In this document: piece after piece, positions 1-11,934 of the stretch
How the letters are laid out: each line of letters opens with the position of its first letter
How positions within the stretch are numbered: the stretch's first letter is position 1
Origin: Leguminivora glycinivorella
Lineage: Eukaryota; Arthropoda; Insecta; Lepidoptera; Tortricidae
Length of the DNA: 64,000 bases
Assembly (NCBI RefSeq): GCF_023078275.1
Contig: NC_062979.1
Span: 16,783,848 to 16,847,847, forward strand
Direction of reading: 5' to 3'
The notes under the pieces: model-generated
Databases searched by the model: none
What the model was told of the DNA's origin: nothing
Seen by the model: the letters and a program-made list of their open reading frames with translations, nothing else
Translations under genes and position numbers: made by a program

Positions 1-878
1 AAATTGTTCGTTAGTTATAAAAAGAAAGGCGCATCTTTGTCGTCATAATTTATAAGTTGTTAAATGGTCGCGGTCTCATTCCTGAATGAGCATATTTTGC
101 AGAAATGTCTGTTTGATGCAAAGTTTACGTTCTTAACGGTTGCTAAGTAATTAAACTTTTTGCACAAGCTGCGCAAGGATAAAGTGCATCCTATTAGGAT
201 ACTTGATTACTATTTTGTGAGGGACGCTTAAATTTTTATGACCTGATATTTTCCGTGCATATCCCCAGTATTATTACTATGCAGGCTATGGCGTGTAACA
301 TTGCTTTCAAAATTTTGATAGTCTCGCAAGAAGCTAAGATGCAATTCATTAACGATTAAGTAGATAAAACCTAGGACACGTTTTAAAACCTTGTTGTATC
401 AACTTGTAAAGGTTCTAGTGTCATATTGGATTCCCTATTGGGGTCCAGTCTATTATGCTATTTTCTTCATTCTTAATTAAAGAGTGCCTACTATTGATGC
501 ATCGTTCTAAGTGTAAGCGTTGAATAAAATTCCGGTACTAATAATAATAATAGACTTACTGGAAGTTTGCTACTCTAGCTAAAGTAAAAGATTTTGAGTG
601 AAACCCCCGTATGTGATATAAAATTGTAATGTGATATACATGCTTTTCTATGTCTAAAAAATGGCTATTTCACCCTATGTCTATAGTGTGAGGTCTGAGA
701 TTTACCAGAATAACCATTATTATTTAAAGTAGGTACCTACTCTGTTGTAAATTACCACATACAGGAGAGTCACTATTGATCTTTTGCTTCTATCCAAATT
801 AGGATTTATAAATAAATAGTAAGTAGCTGTCTGCTGATTTAAGTACACAAGTTGTTGTGCAATAAATTTATTATTATT

Positions 879-1841
879 CTGCTGCGCAAGCAGATGTGTT
901 GACTATGCAGTATTTGTATCAGCTCATATCCTAGATTTGGCGTTACAAAGAAAAGACCCGAAATTTGTATTTTATTCGAATATCTACTCTAATAATTTCC
1001 GCTTGCGCAAGGCGTAAAGAGACATCATTATAATAACATTGTTGCTTGGGATATCCATTGAGACCATTTGCGAGGCTGGGCAAATGTTAGCGGGAAATCC
1101 GTGTAAATAGGAAAGTTTCCGCCAAGCCTATGTATCTAATCTTAATTACTCGTACTTCCGTCTGCGCAAGACGTGTTAGTATTTCTACTTACCCAACAAA
1201 TAACAAGCCGGCGCAAGGCCTTTGTTTGTTATTTTTTGTTATTTGACTGCTACACTAGCAGACGAAATAAAAGAGGCTCCTTCTATGAGACTATCTATCT
1301 AGTGTAATGAATTACCAATAATATAGCAAGCCCGTCCTGGCCTGCGCAATGTAGCGTGATCATAGAACTTGCCTTTTTATAAAATTTTATCTGCCATTCC
1401 ATAATATTCATAATTTGCCTGCGTAAGGCGTGTGAATATTATGAATATATTGTGAATATTTAGCCAACGAAACATAATCTCTGAAGAGATTTTGGCCGTC
1501 ACGGCTGTAGCCTCCGCAGGGCGTGTTAAACTTACAACTCAGCTCTCTGCTAGAACTATCAGGAACCGGATATTCTTAAATTAATGTAAACAGCATTCTT
1601 AAACTGTTTTTGCAGGGTTTAAGTAGGTAAGCAAGATATGATAAAACATATGTATTAGCCTGTTACATATCGCTAAACAAGTGCTTTGATAATGCAAGTA
1701 GTATTTGCTTCGGCAGTACATATACTTAAATTGGAATGACAGAATATTAGCATAGCCCCTGCGTATAGGGAAGACCCGCAAAGTGGTTAATTAAGCGTCT
1801 GGCCATATTACAATAACATAAATATATGCTTCCGCAAAGCA
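879..1841 (+). repeat. Cluster of short GCGCA-loop hairpins with covarying stems
   Basis: At least six short hairpins share a 5-nt loop of the form (G/C)CG(C/T)A closed by a 4-6 bp stem, but the stems differ: CTGCT/AGCAG (879-893), CGCTT/AGGCG (1000-1014, one G.T pair), CGTCT/AGACG (1159-1173), GCCT/AGGC (1417-1429), GCCT/GGGC (1510-1522) and TGCTT/AAGCA (1827-1841). Weaker versions lie near 1207, 1340 and 1757. Several are followed by GTGTTA or a close variant. All read in the same direction, spaced roughly 100-250 bp apart. No surrounding gene was recognised, so the role is unknown; the pairing is seen, its meaning is not. Confidence 0.5.
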
Positions 1842-1950
1842 ACCACAAGTCATATACTGTGTATTATTGCGTATCGGGCTACTACCACGAAAACGCATGC
1901 TATTAAGTAAATATACATTTCAAATACAAATCATCATATTCATGAAATAT

Positions 1951-1968
1951 CTAACCTAACCTAACCTA
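1951..1968 (-). repeat. Short interstitial (TTAGG)-type telomeric repeat
   Basis: The plus strand carries about three and a half units of CCTAA, i.e. TTAGG on the minus strand, the usual insect telomere unit. With so few copies this may be chance. Confidence 0.35.
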
Positions 1969-4402
1969 TTCAGCCGCCAGCGACTAGCTAAGTGAACTTA
2001 CTGGTCAATGGCTCCTTTCAACCACATATGTATTGCCGGCTCCGCTAGCAGCGTGAAGCTCGCACTAGCGCTGAAACCAGCACCAGGGGCGGCTCACTCC
2101 GCATTTCTTCCATACATTCCGGCGGCCGCGAGTTCGCGGCTCATAAAGTTTGACGACCTTGTCGCTGCGCAATAGAACTCAATGTCGTATGCAGTCCATT
2201 GACAGGTTGTTGACAGTGAGCCTTCTGTACTTGTACTTTTATATATTCTGTGCCAGCACCAAATCAATGACTTTGAATACAAGTCACGTGGAACGGGATG
2301 AGCCTAGTTCCTTATTAAATAAAGGTTGGATTAGTGGGTGTAATCTTCGTAATCCAGCTTGCCTGGTAAAAGTGGTAAATAACCAAATTGTTCCTATATC
2401 TAAGATTGTGGTAATCTATACTGGAACTGAGTAATTGGCTTGCAAAAACCTGACAATTTGTGTTGACTATCAAATTCACGTCATCAAAGACTCAGATCTT
2501 TAACCCTTTATTAATTTCCTATGAGTTAGACACTTCACTTCCTTCTGTGGACATAATAATATATAAGGTTGTACCCCGCTGTATGTGAATATAACGTTGG
2601 AATTCTTTAACCTTCCACGTATAATATATATAAGAACAATTTGGATGTTTACCGTATGTAAATACCTATGACCCACATAGGGTATGATATGATCAGAGAT
2701 GAATAAAATTTATCTGTACGGTACCTGTCCGAACGACAATAAGCCATGCTATACAAGGCTTTTAAATCAAATGATTGATATCGATTCCAAATCAAGAACC
2801 TTCTAGATTTCCTAGACAACTTGTCTAACATCCCACAGAAACCCGCTCTCTGGGTAAGAAGGAGGCCAAAGTTCTTTTCGAGAAAAGGGATGCACCGTAA
2901 TCCTAAATGTGACGTTAGAAGAATGTACATACAACATGTACCTCTTCATTAGCTTGAATCTGCTCCTAACGCTAAAAGACGGCTCTTTAAGATTTTTAGT
3001 ATCAAACACTAATTATTCTGGGAGCTTCATTCAGGTAAATAACCGCGAAGGTTATTGCTGCAAGAATATTACCAATGTTCAACAAGAACTGATCGCCGAG
3101 TCTGCCTACATTCTTCCCTTGTTTTTGACAAAAATAAGTTATGAATTATTTAGTGTCTTGCTTGGCTACTCGTCTAAAATACATAAAATGTACTAATATT
3201 AGAGCTATGCGCCTGTGACATAACTAATTTATGGGGCCAAATCAATGCTAAAATCTATTTTGGAACTATTTTTAGTCTTGTTTCAAATATAACTATAGAA
3301 AACTTCAGTTAGGCCTACAGTCCAAGTTATTTATTTATCTTACCATAATGGGTATCCAGCAGATATAGTTGGTACTTATATATTACAATGATAAGTGAAA
3401 ACCAGTGTTTTTCTAGCTATACTACAACTTATTAGCAAAGGTAGTGCTGCTTACCATATCAACCCAACTAATTGCAAATACGTATATGTACAACAAAATG
3501 AAACCACTTATAGGGTGGTACATATTAAAAATGGACTGAAACGAAAATCTTATAAATTAAAAGATAATTTATTGCCTAAATAGCTGCGCTCTGTATACTA
3601 CTATTATTCACCTTTAGGTGGGCACATGAAATTCGTCTTTTGTTCGTATATGCCAACTTAAATCGGCCTGGAAATACAATGCATGTACATACTGTGACAT
3701 CACGCAATGATCACCTTTGTTCAAATTTGTACGTACACACTTGACATTGTTTAGCCATTATATACTAACAACAAAGTAAGGAAATATTGTAGTCGATTTT
3801 ATATATCTTCAAGGGAGATCCCGTTGTTTTTGTAAAATGTTGTATAAGTGCACTTTATTCCTCATAAAGACTATGAGAACTTTCAAATAAATATTAATAC
3901 AAAGGAATAAGCCATGAAGATAATTTTGTGTCTGTAACGTAACCTAAACAGTATTATGCCTTAGTTATACTGAGATCTATAGATCTAACATATATGCTTT
4001 GCTGTGATAAAGACAAATAGCATTGTGGCTTGTAATGCCTCAACAAGATTTCACTTTCTTTTTGCGAAGTAGATCGATGCATAATGATAAAGGATCCTGA
4101 AATTAATAGAAACAGACAATACCGAAAATTATGATTTGATGGGTGAAATGAAATAAAAATATGAACTCGCTTTTAGAAATAAGATTTAATCTTATAACTT
4201 GATTCACATTGATTTATTAAAAATACAGTATTCACAAAAATAGTAACATGTATCACTGCAGATTCCACTTAGTTGGTTGAATTGAAATGATTCACCCACA
4301 CACGCAGATTATTAAGTGCACTAGTTGTTTCCACCAGTTTCACTAATGATGAGGAATTAATCACATTGGCGTTATGCTGGCCACCAGGCGGTCACAGACA
4401 GG

Positions 4403-4991
4403 TCTCAAATATAATAAAATAGGCTTCAAATAACGGTAGGAAGCTTAATAGCAGCGTTTTACCTTACAATAAAACGCATATTAAGCGAAGTACCTTATTT
4501 GAAGCCTATAGTTTTTAGGCCGCCAGTGGCTAAAGTACTCCGTTGCAATACACCACTTTACTTTTATTACACCCATGGAGGGTAGGTTTAACTCACTAAT
4601 GTATTTTATCACCTTCACCATTCAGGTTGCAAAATCCAACACCTATACACTCCAATGTATACTGATATGTCCCTGTTTTTATTTAAAATGTACATAATTA
4701 AAATAATTATTGCAACCTTTTTAGTAAATTGTACACTTATTGCAACTTTGTTTTGGTTATAATTTGAGAACCAATGAGGCAAACGGCGCCCGTAGGCGCC
4801 ACCGCCCGGTGGTGAGGGGATAAAACTGGAAGGGTAAAACTGGTGGTGGGGATAATGGCGACTACTGTCAGCTAATATGTGAACCGCTACGTCATCTGTT
4901 AACAGGATTGCTCTCTCAAATATAATAAAATAGGCTTCAAATAAGGTACTTCGCTTAATATGCGTTTTATTGTAAGGTAAAACGCTGCTAT
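4403..4991. repeat. Mixed direct and inverted duplication (TIR-like element)
   Basis: A ~31-bp block at 4403-4433 recurs in the same orientation at 4914-4944. A 62-bp block at 4448-4509 recurs inverted at 4930-4991. The left side is therefore a hairpin made of one direct and one inverted copy of the right end. The interval between contains a GC-rich patch (about 4780-4830). The imperfect outer pair GGCCACCAGGCGG (near 4379) and GGCCGCCAGTGGC (near 4518) adds another inverted element. It looks like a MITE that was duplicated and rearranged; no clear target-site duplication was found. Confidence 0.6.
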
Positions 4992-6650
4992 TTATTCGGT
5001 GTATAATATACCCTGGCACAGATACCTTGTCAGTGAGAAAAAGTCAGCAAATAAAAAGGGAACCCAAAGATTTGACGGATTTGACCCACTTTTCTACGGA
5101 TTATTGGGTCTTTCAGTATAATCGTGTAATAAAAAAAAAGTAACATTGTCTTTGATTTTATTATGCAGTTTTTGTTACGATCGTGCAGAGATCGTGCGGT
5201 GGCCTGTGGCCTCAACACAACTCGAGTTGAGTCGTGCGAAAACTGCTTAATAAAATCGAATATTTGCGTTTACTTTTTGATATAGCCCCGTGATATTAAA
5301 AAAAAAACAATACAAAGAACCACAGAACTTAATTTAGATAGAAGAAACAAATTCATATATTTGTATAGGGGCCGAGCGTGTCAAATTTTGTACTGAAGTT
5401 GATTCTTGCCTGTAATTTTAAATATGTCTCAGGCTCTTGATTGTTCATAATTTTTGTGTTGTTGCAATTGAATATCACGTAACGAGGCATTTTTTATGTT
5501 TTGGTTGACTTCAACTTACAAAAATTGACGCCCGAAAGCTGCAAGCTGCGAGTAAAGACGGACAACTCAGTGGATTTCACTGAGTTCATTTGACACACTA
5601 AGTAGATACGTTTGCTTGATCTATGGTATATATGACATCTGTGCAAAGAACTCTGCACGTTGTTTATTGCATCCAGACCATAAAATATTATTCTCGCTCA
5701 TCCGCTAAAACATGACAAACGTTTTTATGATTTATGTTTCACGATAAGGAACAGCTTGATGACATACTATATTTTTGCTGCAATAAGGTGAACATTGCCG
5801 GGCAAATTGGAAAAAAATAACCTTACCTATAACTCCGCCTCATTCTACTTCGGTAATTTTCCTTATTTCCACAGTACTTTCCGTCAGCTTTTCTGTTGCT
5901 AAGTATGTGATTCTCTTGGCCATATGGAGAACAGGTAGGTCACATTCATAAAAGTGCTACGCCACACACTATAAATTCATAGTAAAAACGGAATGGCGGT
6001 GCCAGTGTACAGTGAGCTGCCAAAGTGCATGGCGAATTCATCAATGAATTCATTCATAATTTCTCCATGCAATATCACAGCTCATTGTACCTATTACATT
6101 GTACCTATTTATCGAATTGTAAATGCTAAGATTGCGTCACAGTCACCGTGTCACAAAAACTCTGTGTAAATCTGGTAAAGTGTAAAGTGTAAATCTGAAG
6201 CCGATCATTGTCTAAATAATATCTATCCAGATAAAAATTATATTCATAGTATTTTTTAACTGCGATGAGTTAGTTCTTTGCAATCATAGTATGCATGTTT
6301 CGGAAATTTTTCAAGCCTCACAGAACTCAGTAATTGAAAAATACATAGAAAGTCGCATAAATATGTATTAATCTTGCGTATGTGGGTGTGAACTAGCACA
6401 ATGACGCTATATGTATTCTCATTGTTATGTTATGAAGCTACCATTTCACGTTTCTTGCCCATTGTTAGACAAACTTTCAGCGTGAAAGATACGTCCCGCA
6501 TCCGCCCGCACGCCGCAATGGAATCGCAGCGAACTTGTGCATCTGCCAAATGGAAATGGTTTCATATATCTTACTTACATATTGTCCGAACTGCAAGGGA
6601 AAATTGTCTCTTGGTCTGTTATACATAGCAGTTGACATACCCACCTACAG
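4992..6650. other. No gene seen
   Basis: AT-rich sequence with no supported coding region, RNA gene or structured repeat. Confidence 0.4.
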
Positions 6651-6818
6651 AAAATATACCTGAAAGTTGCGCTACGACATGGGGTTCTTCAAGAAGCAAG
6701 TATTTAGGGTTCTCAAAGGTCGGCAACCCATAAGTGGCTCCCCTGCTATTCCTATGACTTCCCATCAGGCAGCTCGTCTGCTCGTTAAAGACTATGTTCC
6801 GAGAAATTTAAAATAGAT
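6651..6818 (+). pseudogene. 3' end fragment of a CR1/Jockey-like LINE
   Basis: The plus strand encodes, with an in-frame stop, a piece reading MGFFKKQVFRVLKGRQ followed by GSPAI and a poorly kept tail. This is the C-terminal end of a reverse transcriptase ORF that is very common as debris in lepidopteran genomes. The related motif FKKRTFNHLKGQQR occurs on the minus strand at 21118-21381. Only the last ~50 codons remain. Confidence 0.55.
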
Positions 6819-7130
6819 CCATAATATTTATCCGATATTGTATGATTATTAAATTTAGCACTTGTATTCAGTAATCATTTCATTAAACAATAGCGTTGCC
6901 GTGTCATTCATCACCCCCCGTCCACGACAAATGTGCCAAAATAGACGCGATGATGGATAGCGATAATTATCTTGACATACCTATATTGCCATAATGGCAT
7001 ACCTCCCATTATGGCATGGCAGGGTATGGGCCATGTTTTGATAATTTTGATAAGTTATATATGACTGTATTAGTAATTCGTTTATACTAATGTACTTATG
7101 TGATAAGTATACGCAGATTGTGAGAAAGTG

Positions 7131-7515
7131 CAAAAATAAAAAGTGGAAAAAAATGTTTTATTAGGGTACACGTAAAGTGGGGAGTGATTTTTTTTTCATT
7201 GCAATCCTAACGTGTGATATTGTTGGATAGGTATTTAAAAATGAATAAGGGTTTACTAAAATCGTTTTTTGATAATATTCATATTTTCGGAAATAATCGC
7301 TCCTAAAGGAAAAAGAAGTGTGTGTCCCCCCCCCCCCTCTAACTTTTGAACCATATGTTTAAAAAATATGAAAAAAATCACAAAAGTAGAACTTTATAAA
7401 GACTTTCTAGGAAAATTGTTTTGAACTTGATAGGTTCAGTAGTTTTTGAGAAAAATACGGAAAACTACGGAACCCTACACTGAGCGTGGCCCGACACGCT
7501 CTTGGCCGGTTTTTT
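7131..7515. repeat. Lepidopteran-type interspersed repeat with a poly-C run
   Basis: The block runs from the AAGTGG/TTATTAGGGTAC region to the GAGCGTGGCCCGACACGCTC palindrome, which is followed by TTGGCCGG and a T-run. I recognise this layout as a high-copy lepidopteran repeat (from memory, not from a search). It includes a 14-bp C homopolymer near 7326 and a 20-bp near-palindrome near its right end that could form a hairpin. No coding capacity is seen. Confidence 0.5.
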
Positions 7516-9498
7516 AAATTTCCGTTACATTCGACACGTCGTTTTGCTCATTAATTACACTACCGTCAAAAAGTTTAAGACCAAACACGATATATGCAAA
7601 TAATCAACATTTCATGAAGTTCCTATGAGAATATTACTTTTCAGTAAAAGTAATTGTAAAGCGGGCGCAGCCGCAGAAAGTGCCGAGATTTTGAAACGTA
7701 ATTAATTTAATACAAAAGTCTTGGCACATTTTTGTACCTTTTGGCGTAGAAACTCTAGGTAGTCTAGGTCCATGGGGTCCCAGCGCGAACAAGTTGTTCA
7801 CAGAAATCGCGAAGCGTCTGGTTGAGGTAACTGCATGGTGACCGAAGAGCTGGCGACTTCCTCGCACAACGTATCAGCATTGCGATACAGCGAGGAAATG
7901 TCGCCAGTATCCTTGGTACAATGAGATAAAGAACCTTTCTTAAAGTTAAAGGAAAACCAATAAAACAGTTTCTACAAGTATACTGCGGTGAGTTCCAACT
8001 CCCAGCTCATTAAATTAAAACATTCACTCAGTCAAATAGAATTGCGGTACAAAATTTTATGATTAAAGAATAAATTTTCCGATATACCTATCGTATATTA
8101 AGGGCAAGAAGTTTGAGAATTTTACCGTAGGCAACTAACCAAATGGAACCATAAATATATTTCGGTAGGTTATTATTAAACATCAATATTGTTTAGTGCT
8201 AACGAAGCACGAGTTATATAAAAAATGTTTATGACATCGATACCATATCGATATTCATTCGGCAATCAATCACGGTCGGTGTCCTAAATTCAGTTCGGTT
8301 TTAGTAAAAAAATTTTCGACAGTTTGAAGTTTTGACATAGGTACAAGTTTCAACATAGGCAATTACAAAATAACACCATATTTACTGAAAAATTTGACTA
8401 GTTAGACACTAGTCACCGAGGCTCGCACGTAAATAATAGTAACAAACCAGGGCACCGGGCCAGCTATACTAACAAGGCGAGCCTCTCGACGCTCTCGTGA
8501 CTCTCGACCCCGCTTCTTAAGAGTTTTGTTTAGCCACAATTAGGCGAATGCACCGTTTGAGTGCACTTTATACTCTCGGAAAAACAAACCTATGGAAAAC
8601 TAAGCTTGCATGTGAGAGAAGTTTTGAAAAGTTCGCTTAGTTTCCGAGTGAGATATTATAATATAATCTTTTAACCTCTGTGATTTGGGTACCATTTTTT
8701 ATGTTATTATCTAATTAAAAACAAAGTTCAAACATAAAAAAATATAGATGAAATATTTCTGTTTGTTAATCATATTCGATGATGCATGACTCCTTAATAT
8801 CTACAGATAATAAATAATAATTACTCTGAACAGATCGACATTTACAGAATTCCATGTAAACGGTAATACTTACATAATTTTATTAATACCTTCGAGAATG
8901 ATGCTCACAGTGGGCTGGCGAGGAATCAAGGGATATTAAAGATATATTCTTGATTATTTAAGAGCGCTATGACAAAAAAGGCGATATATTGTAAAATGCA
9001 CAATATTTATCGACAAAATTGTACACTTTACTCATACTAAAAGACAGTGAAAGTACTTGTTTCAGTTAGAACATCTTATTAACTGTCGGTTAAATAAAAA
9101 ACATATGAAAAAAAAAGCTTTTTCAATTAGTAATGATTGTTTTTCTGATGCTCGTTTAGGAAAAACCGCGTGAAGCACAGAATTCGGAGCTCTTATTATG
9201 TACAATTTGATAAGATCACTCTCATAAATGAGGTAAATTTAAGTTCCAAATATCTTGTACTTAAGGCCCATTAAACAATATTTATCATTTAATCCTTTGA
9301 AATTGAGAAATTGAAAGTAAAACGAACTCAATTTTGTCTTGAAAATACATCGAAACAAGTGATCATTTCTCCGAAAATCTACATGTTATCGAAGTTATTT
9401 TAGTATATAAATAATCTGCACAATGTGCTTAAACTGCTGTTATCCATTTGTCGTTATAATATTTTATCATGATTTTTTGCCAATTTTTTGAAAACTAG
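7516..9498. other. No gene seen
   Basis: AT-rich spacer. The short open frames here are unsupported; a GC-richer patch at 8400-8520 shows no exon structure. Confidence 0.4.
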
Positions 9499-9565
9499 CC
9501 TTCCTGTCGCTATTTTACCGGCGACGGACGCCTGCGATTTCAGTGCCGCGCCGGAGCTCGAGGAG
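9499..9565 (+). other. Possible orphan exon
   Basis: A 67-bp GC-rich island in AT-rich surroundings is preceded by a T-rich tract and AG (9497-9498) and followed by a near-consensus donor, GAGGAG|GTAAGA (from 9566). It is open in one frame, but the peptide is not recognised and no partner exon was found. It could be a 5' untranslated exon, a distant gene's exon, or chance. Confidence 0.2.
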
Positions 9566-9828
9566 GTAAGACGTATGTCGCTTTGGTCTCCGAGTTTTCA
9601 TCGCAAACGTCGAGAATATTTATTGTTGTGTGGGTCGGACGCCTTGTTTCTACACGGGCTATCCTCGCATTGTGTGTGTGTAAACAGCGACCAACGAATT
9701 TGATCCTAGATCCGTAAATATTTGCTTTTGTAATACTTTGTTATGTTTAAATGTTAAAGTATTACAACGTTGTGATGATAAAAATGTGAAAATTACAATA
9801 CGGTCAAGATGATAAGACACATCAAGAT

Positions 9829-10015
9829 GGTACTCGGGATCTGATGATGGAGCCAGAAGGTGGTCACCAGTACCAGTGAACCATGTAAGTAAACGACTTC
9901 GTGTTTAGGCTCGTTGGGTTCGTCTCAACAAGACCTTTGACAAGAGGTGGTACTCAGGGTCTGATGATGGAGCCAGATGGTGGTCACCAGTACCAATGAA
10001 CCATATAACTAAACC
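9829..10015 (+). repeat. Direct duplication in the left foldback arm
   Basis: A ~67-bp segment containing CTGATGATGGAGCCAGA and GGTGGTCACCAGTACCA occurs at about 9829-9895 and again at 9949-10015, 120 bp apart, with a few substitutions. The right arm has only one (inverted) copy. Confidence 0.8.
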
Positions 10016-10071
10016 CAGAGATGGGGAAATCGTAATCGATTCCGGATTACACGATTACTTGATTTTACTTT

Positions 10072-10101
10072 GTAATCTGACACTACTGGGTGTCAGATTA
10101 C
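10072..10101. repeat. Perfect 12-bp stem hairpin
   Basis: GTAATCTGACAC (10072-10083) and GTGTCAGATTAC (10090-10101) are exact reverse complements around a 6-nt loop. The stretch 10020-10260 around it is unusually rich in GATTAC/GTAATC and begins with a hAT-like CAGAGATGGGG. It is present only in the left arm, so it may be a separate small insertion. Confidence 0.7.
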
Positions 10102-10260
10102 TTGTAATGTAATCAAGTGAAACGGTAAATTACCATTACATGTAAAGGAATCACTAATCATCTATACAATCATTACTATTACCAATAATTCGGAATCATA
10201 GTCGATTCAAAATAACTGAAATTATTGACTTGATTACTTTCAGATTACGAATATGTAGTA

Positions 10261-11925
10261 CCTCAGATTGCTGACTGTCACTTTGACACAAAAGTCGTCA
10301 TGGGTGTCGTAAAATAGGTTTTAGGAGGTGCTGATTCCAAAATTAATGACTAATGTTCAATCTGACATTGCTGACTGTCACTCTGACACAAAAGTCGTCA
10401 TGGGTGTCGTAAAATAGGTTTTAGGGGTGCTGATTCCAAAATGAATGACCAATTTGGAATCTGACATTGCTGACTGTCACTTTGACACAAAAGTCGTCAT
10501 GGGTGTCGTAAAATAGGTTTTAGGGGGTGCTGATTCCAAAATTAATGACCAATGTGGAATCTGACATTGCTGACTGTCACTTTGACACAAAAGTCGTCAT
10601 GGGTGTCGTAAAATAGGTTTTAGGAGGTGCTGATTCCAAAATTAATGACTAATGTTCAATCTGACATTGCTGACTGTCACTCTGACACAAAAGTCGTCAT
10701 GGGTGTCGTAAAATAGGTTTTAGGGGGTGCTGATTCCAAAATTAATGACCAATTTGGAATCTGACATTGCTGACTGTCACTTTGACACAAAAGTCGTCAT
10801 GGGTGTCGTAAAATAGGTTTTAGGGGGTGCTGATTCCAAAATTAATGACCAATGTGGAATCTGACATTGCTGACTGTCACTTTGACACAAAAGTCGTCAT
10901 GGGTGTCGTAAAATAGGTTTTAGGGGTGCTGATTCCAAAATTAATGACCAATGTGGAATCTGACATTGCTGACTGTCACTTTGACACAAAAGTCGTCATG
11001 GGTGTCGTAAAATAGGTTTTAGGAGGTGCTGATTCCAAAATTAATGACTAATGTTCAATCTGACATTGCTGACTGTCACTCTGACACAAAAGTCGTCATG
11101 GGTGTCGTAAAATAGGTTTTAGGGGTGCTGATTCCAAAATTAATGACCAATTTGGAATCTGACATTGCTGACTGTCACTTTGACACAAAAGTCGTCATGG
11201 GTGTCGTAAAATAGGTTTTAGGGGGTGCTGATTCCAAAATTAATGACCAATGTGGAATCTGACATTGCTGACTGTCACTTTGACACAAAAGTCGTCATGG
11301 GTGTCGTAAAATAGGTTTTAGGGGGTGCTGATTCCAAAATTAATGACCAATGTTCAATCTGACATTGCTGACTGTCACTCTGACACAAAAGTCGTCATGG
11401 GTGTCGTAAAATAGGTTTTAGGGGTGCTGATTCCAAAATTAATGACCAATGTTCAATCTGACATTGCTGACTGTCACTCTGACACAAAAGTCGTCATGGG
11501 TGTCGTAAAATAGGTTTTAGGGGGTGCTGATTCCAAAATTAATGACCAATGTTCAATCTGACATTGCTGACTGTCACTTTGACACAAAAGTCGTCATGGG
11601 TGTCGTAAAATAGGTTTTAGGGGTGCTGATTCCAAAATTAGTGACCAATTTGGAATCTGACATTGCTGACTGTCACTTTGACACAAAAGTCGTCATGGGT
11701 GTCGTCAAATAGGTATCCGGAGGTGTTTGAAAACTAATGACCAATTTGGAATCTGACACTGTTGACTGTCACTTTGACACAAAAGTGATCATGGGTGTCT
11801 TCAAATAGGTTTTCATGGGTACTGATCTCAATATTAATGATCAATTTGGAATCTGACATTGCTGACTGTCACTTTGACATAAAAGTCGTTATGGGTGTCG
11901 TCAAATAGGTTTCCTTTCCAGGGGT
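10261..11925 (+). repeat. ~100-bp satellite array, forward arm (about 17 units)
   Basis: The anchor CTGACTGTCA recurs at 10271, 10371, 10470, 10570, 10670, 10770, 10870, 10969, 11069, 11168, 11268, 11368, 11467, 11567 and 11666, then in two degenerate units. The period is 99 or 100 bp, set by GGGG versus GGGGG or GGAGG before TGCTG. Units fall into types by the segment GACTAATGTTCAAT (A), GACCAATTTGGAAT (B) or GACCAATGTGGAAT (C). They run A-B-C, A-B-C-C, A-B-C over units 2-11, i.e. a higher-order repeat. Units 12-14 are a hybrid type. The last units at the element centre are the most diverged. Confidence 0.9.
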
Positions 11926-11934
11926 ACTGTGCAA

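Larger units (their letters stand above)
1..4380. other. AT-rich stretch without a recognised gene
   Basis: Apart from the hairpin cluster (879-1841) and a short telomere-like run, I see no coding potential I can support here. The open frames are short (60-95 codons), overlap on both strands and match no family I know. Confidence 0.5.

Noticed and set aside
9488..9703. 71-codon ORF across the orphan exon
   Set aside because: Continues beyond the strong donor into sequence with no coding character; only the 67-bp exon-like part is kept, with low confidence.
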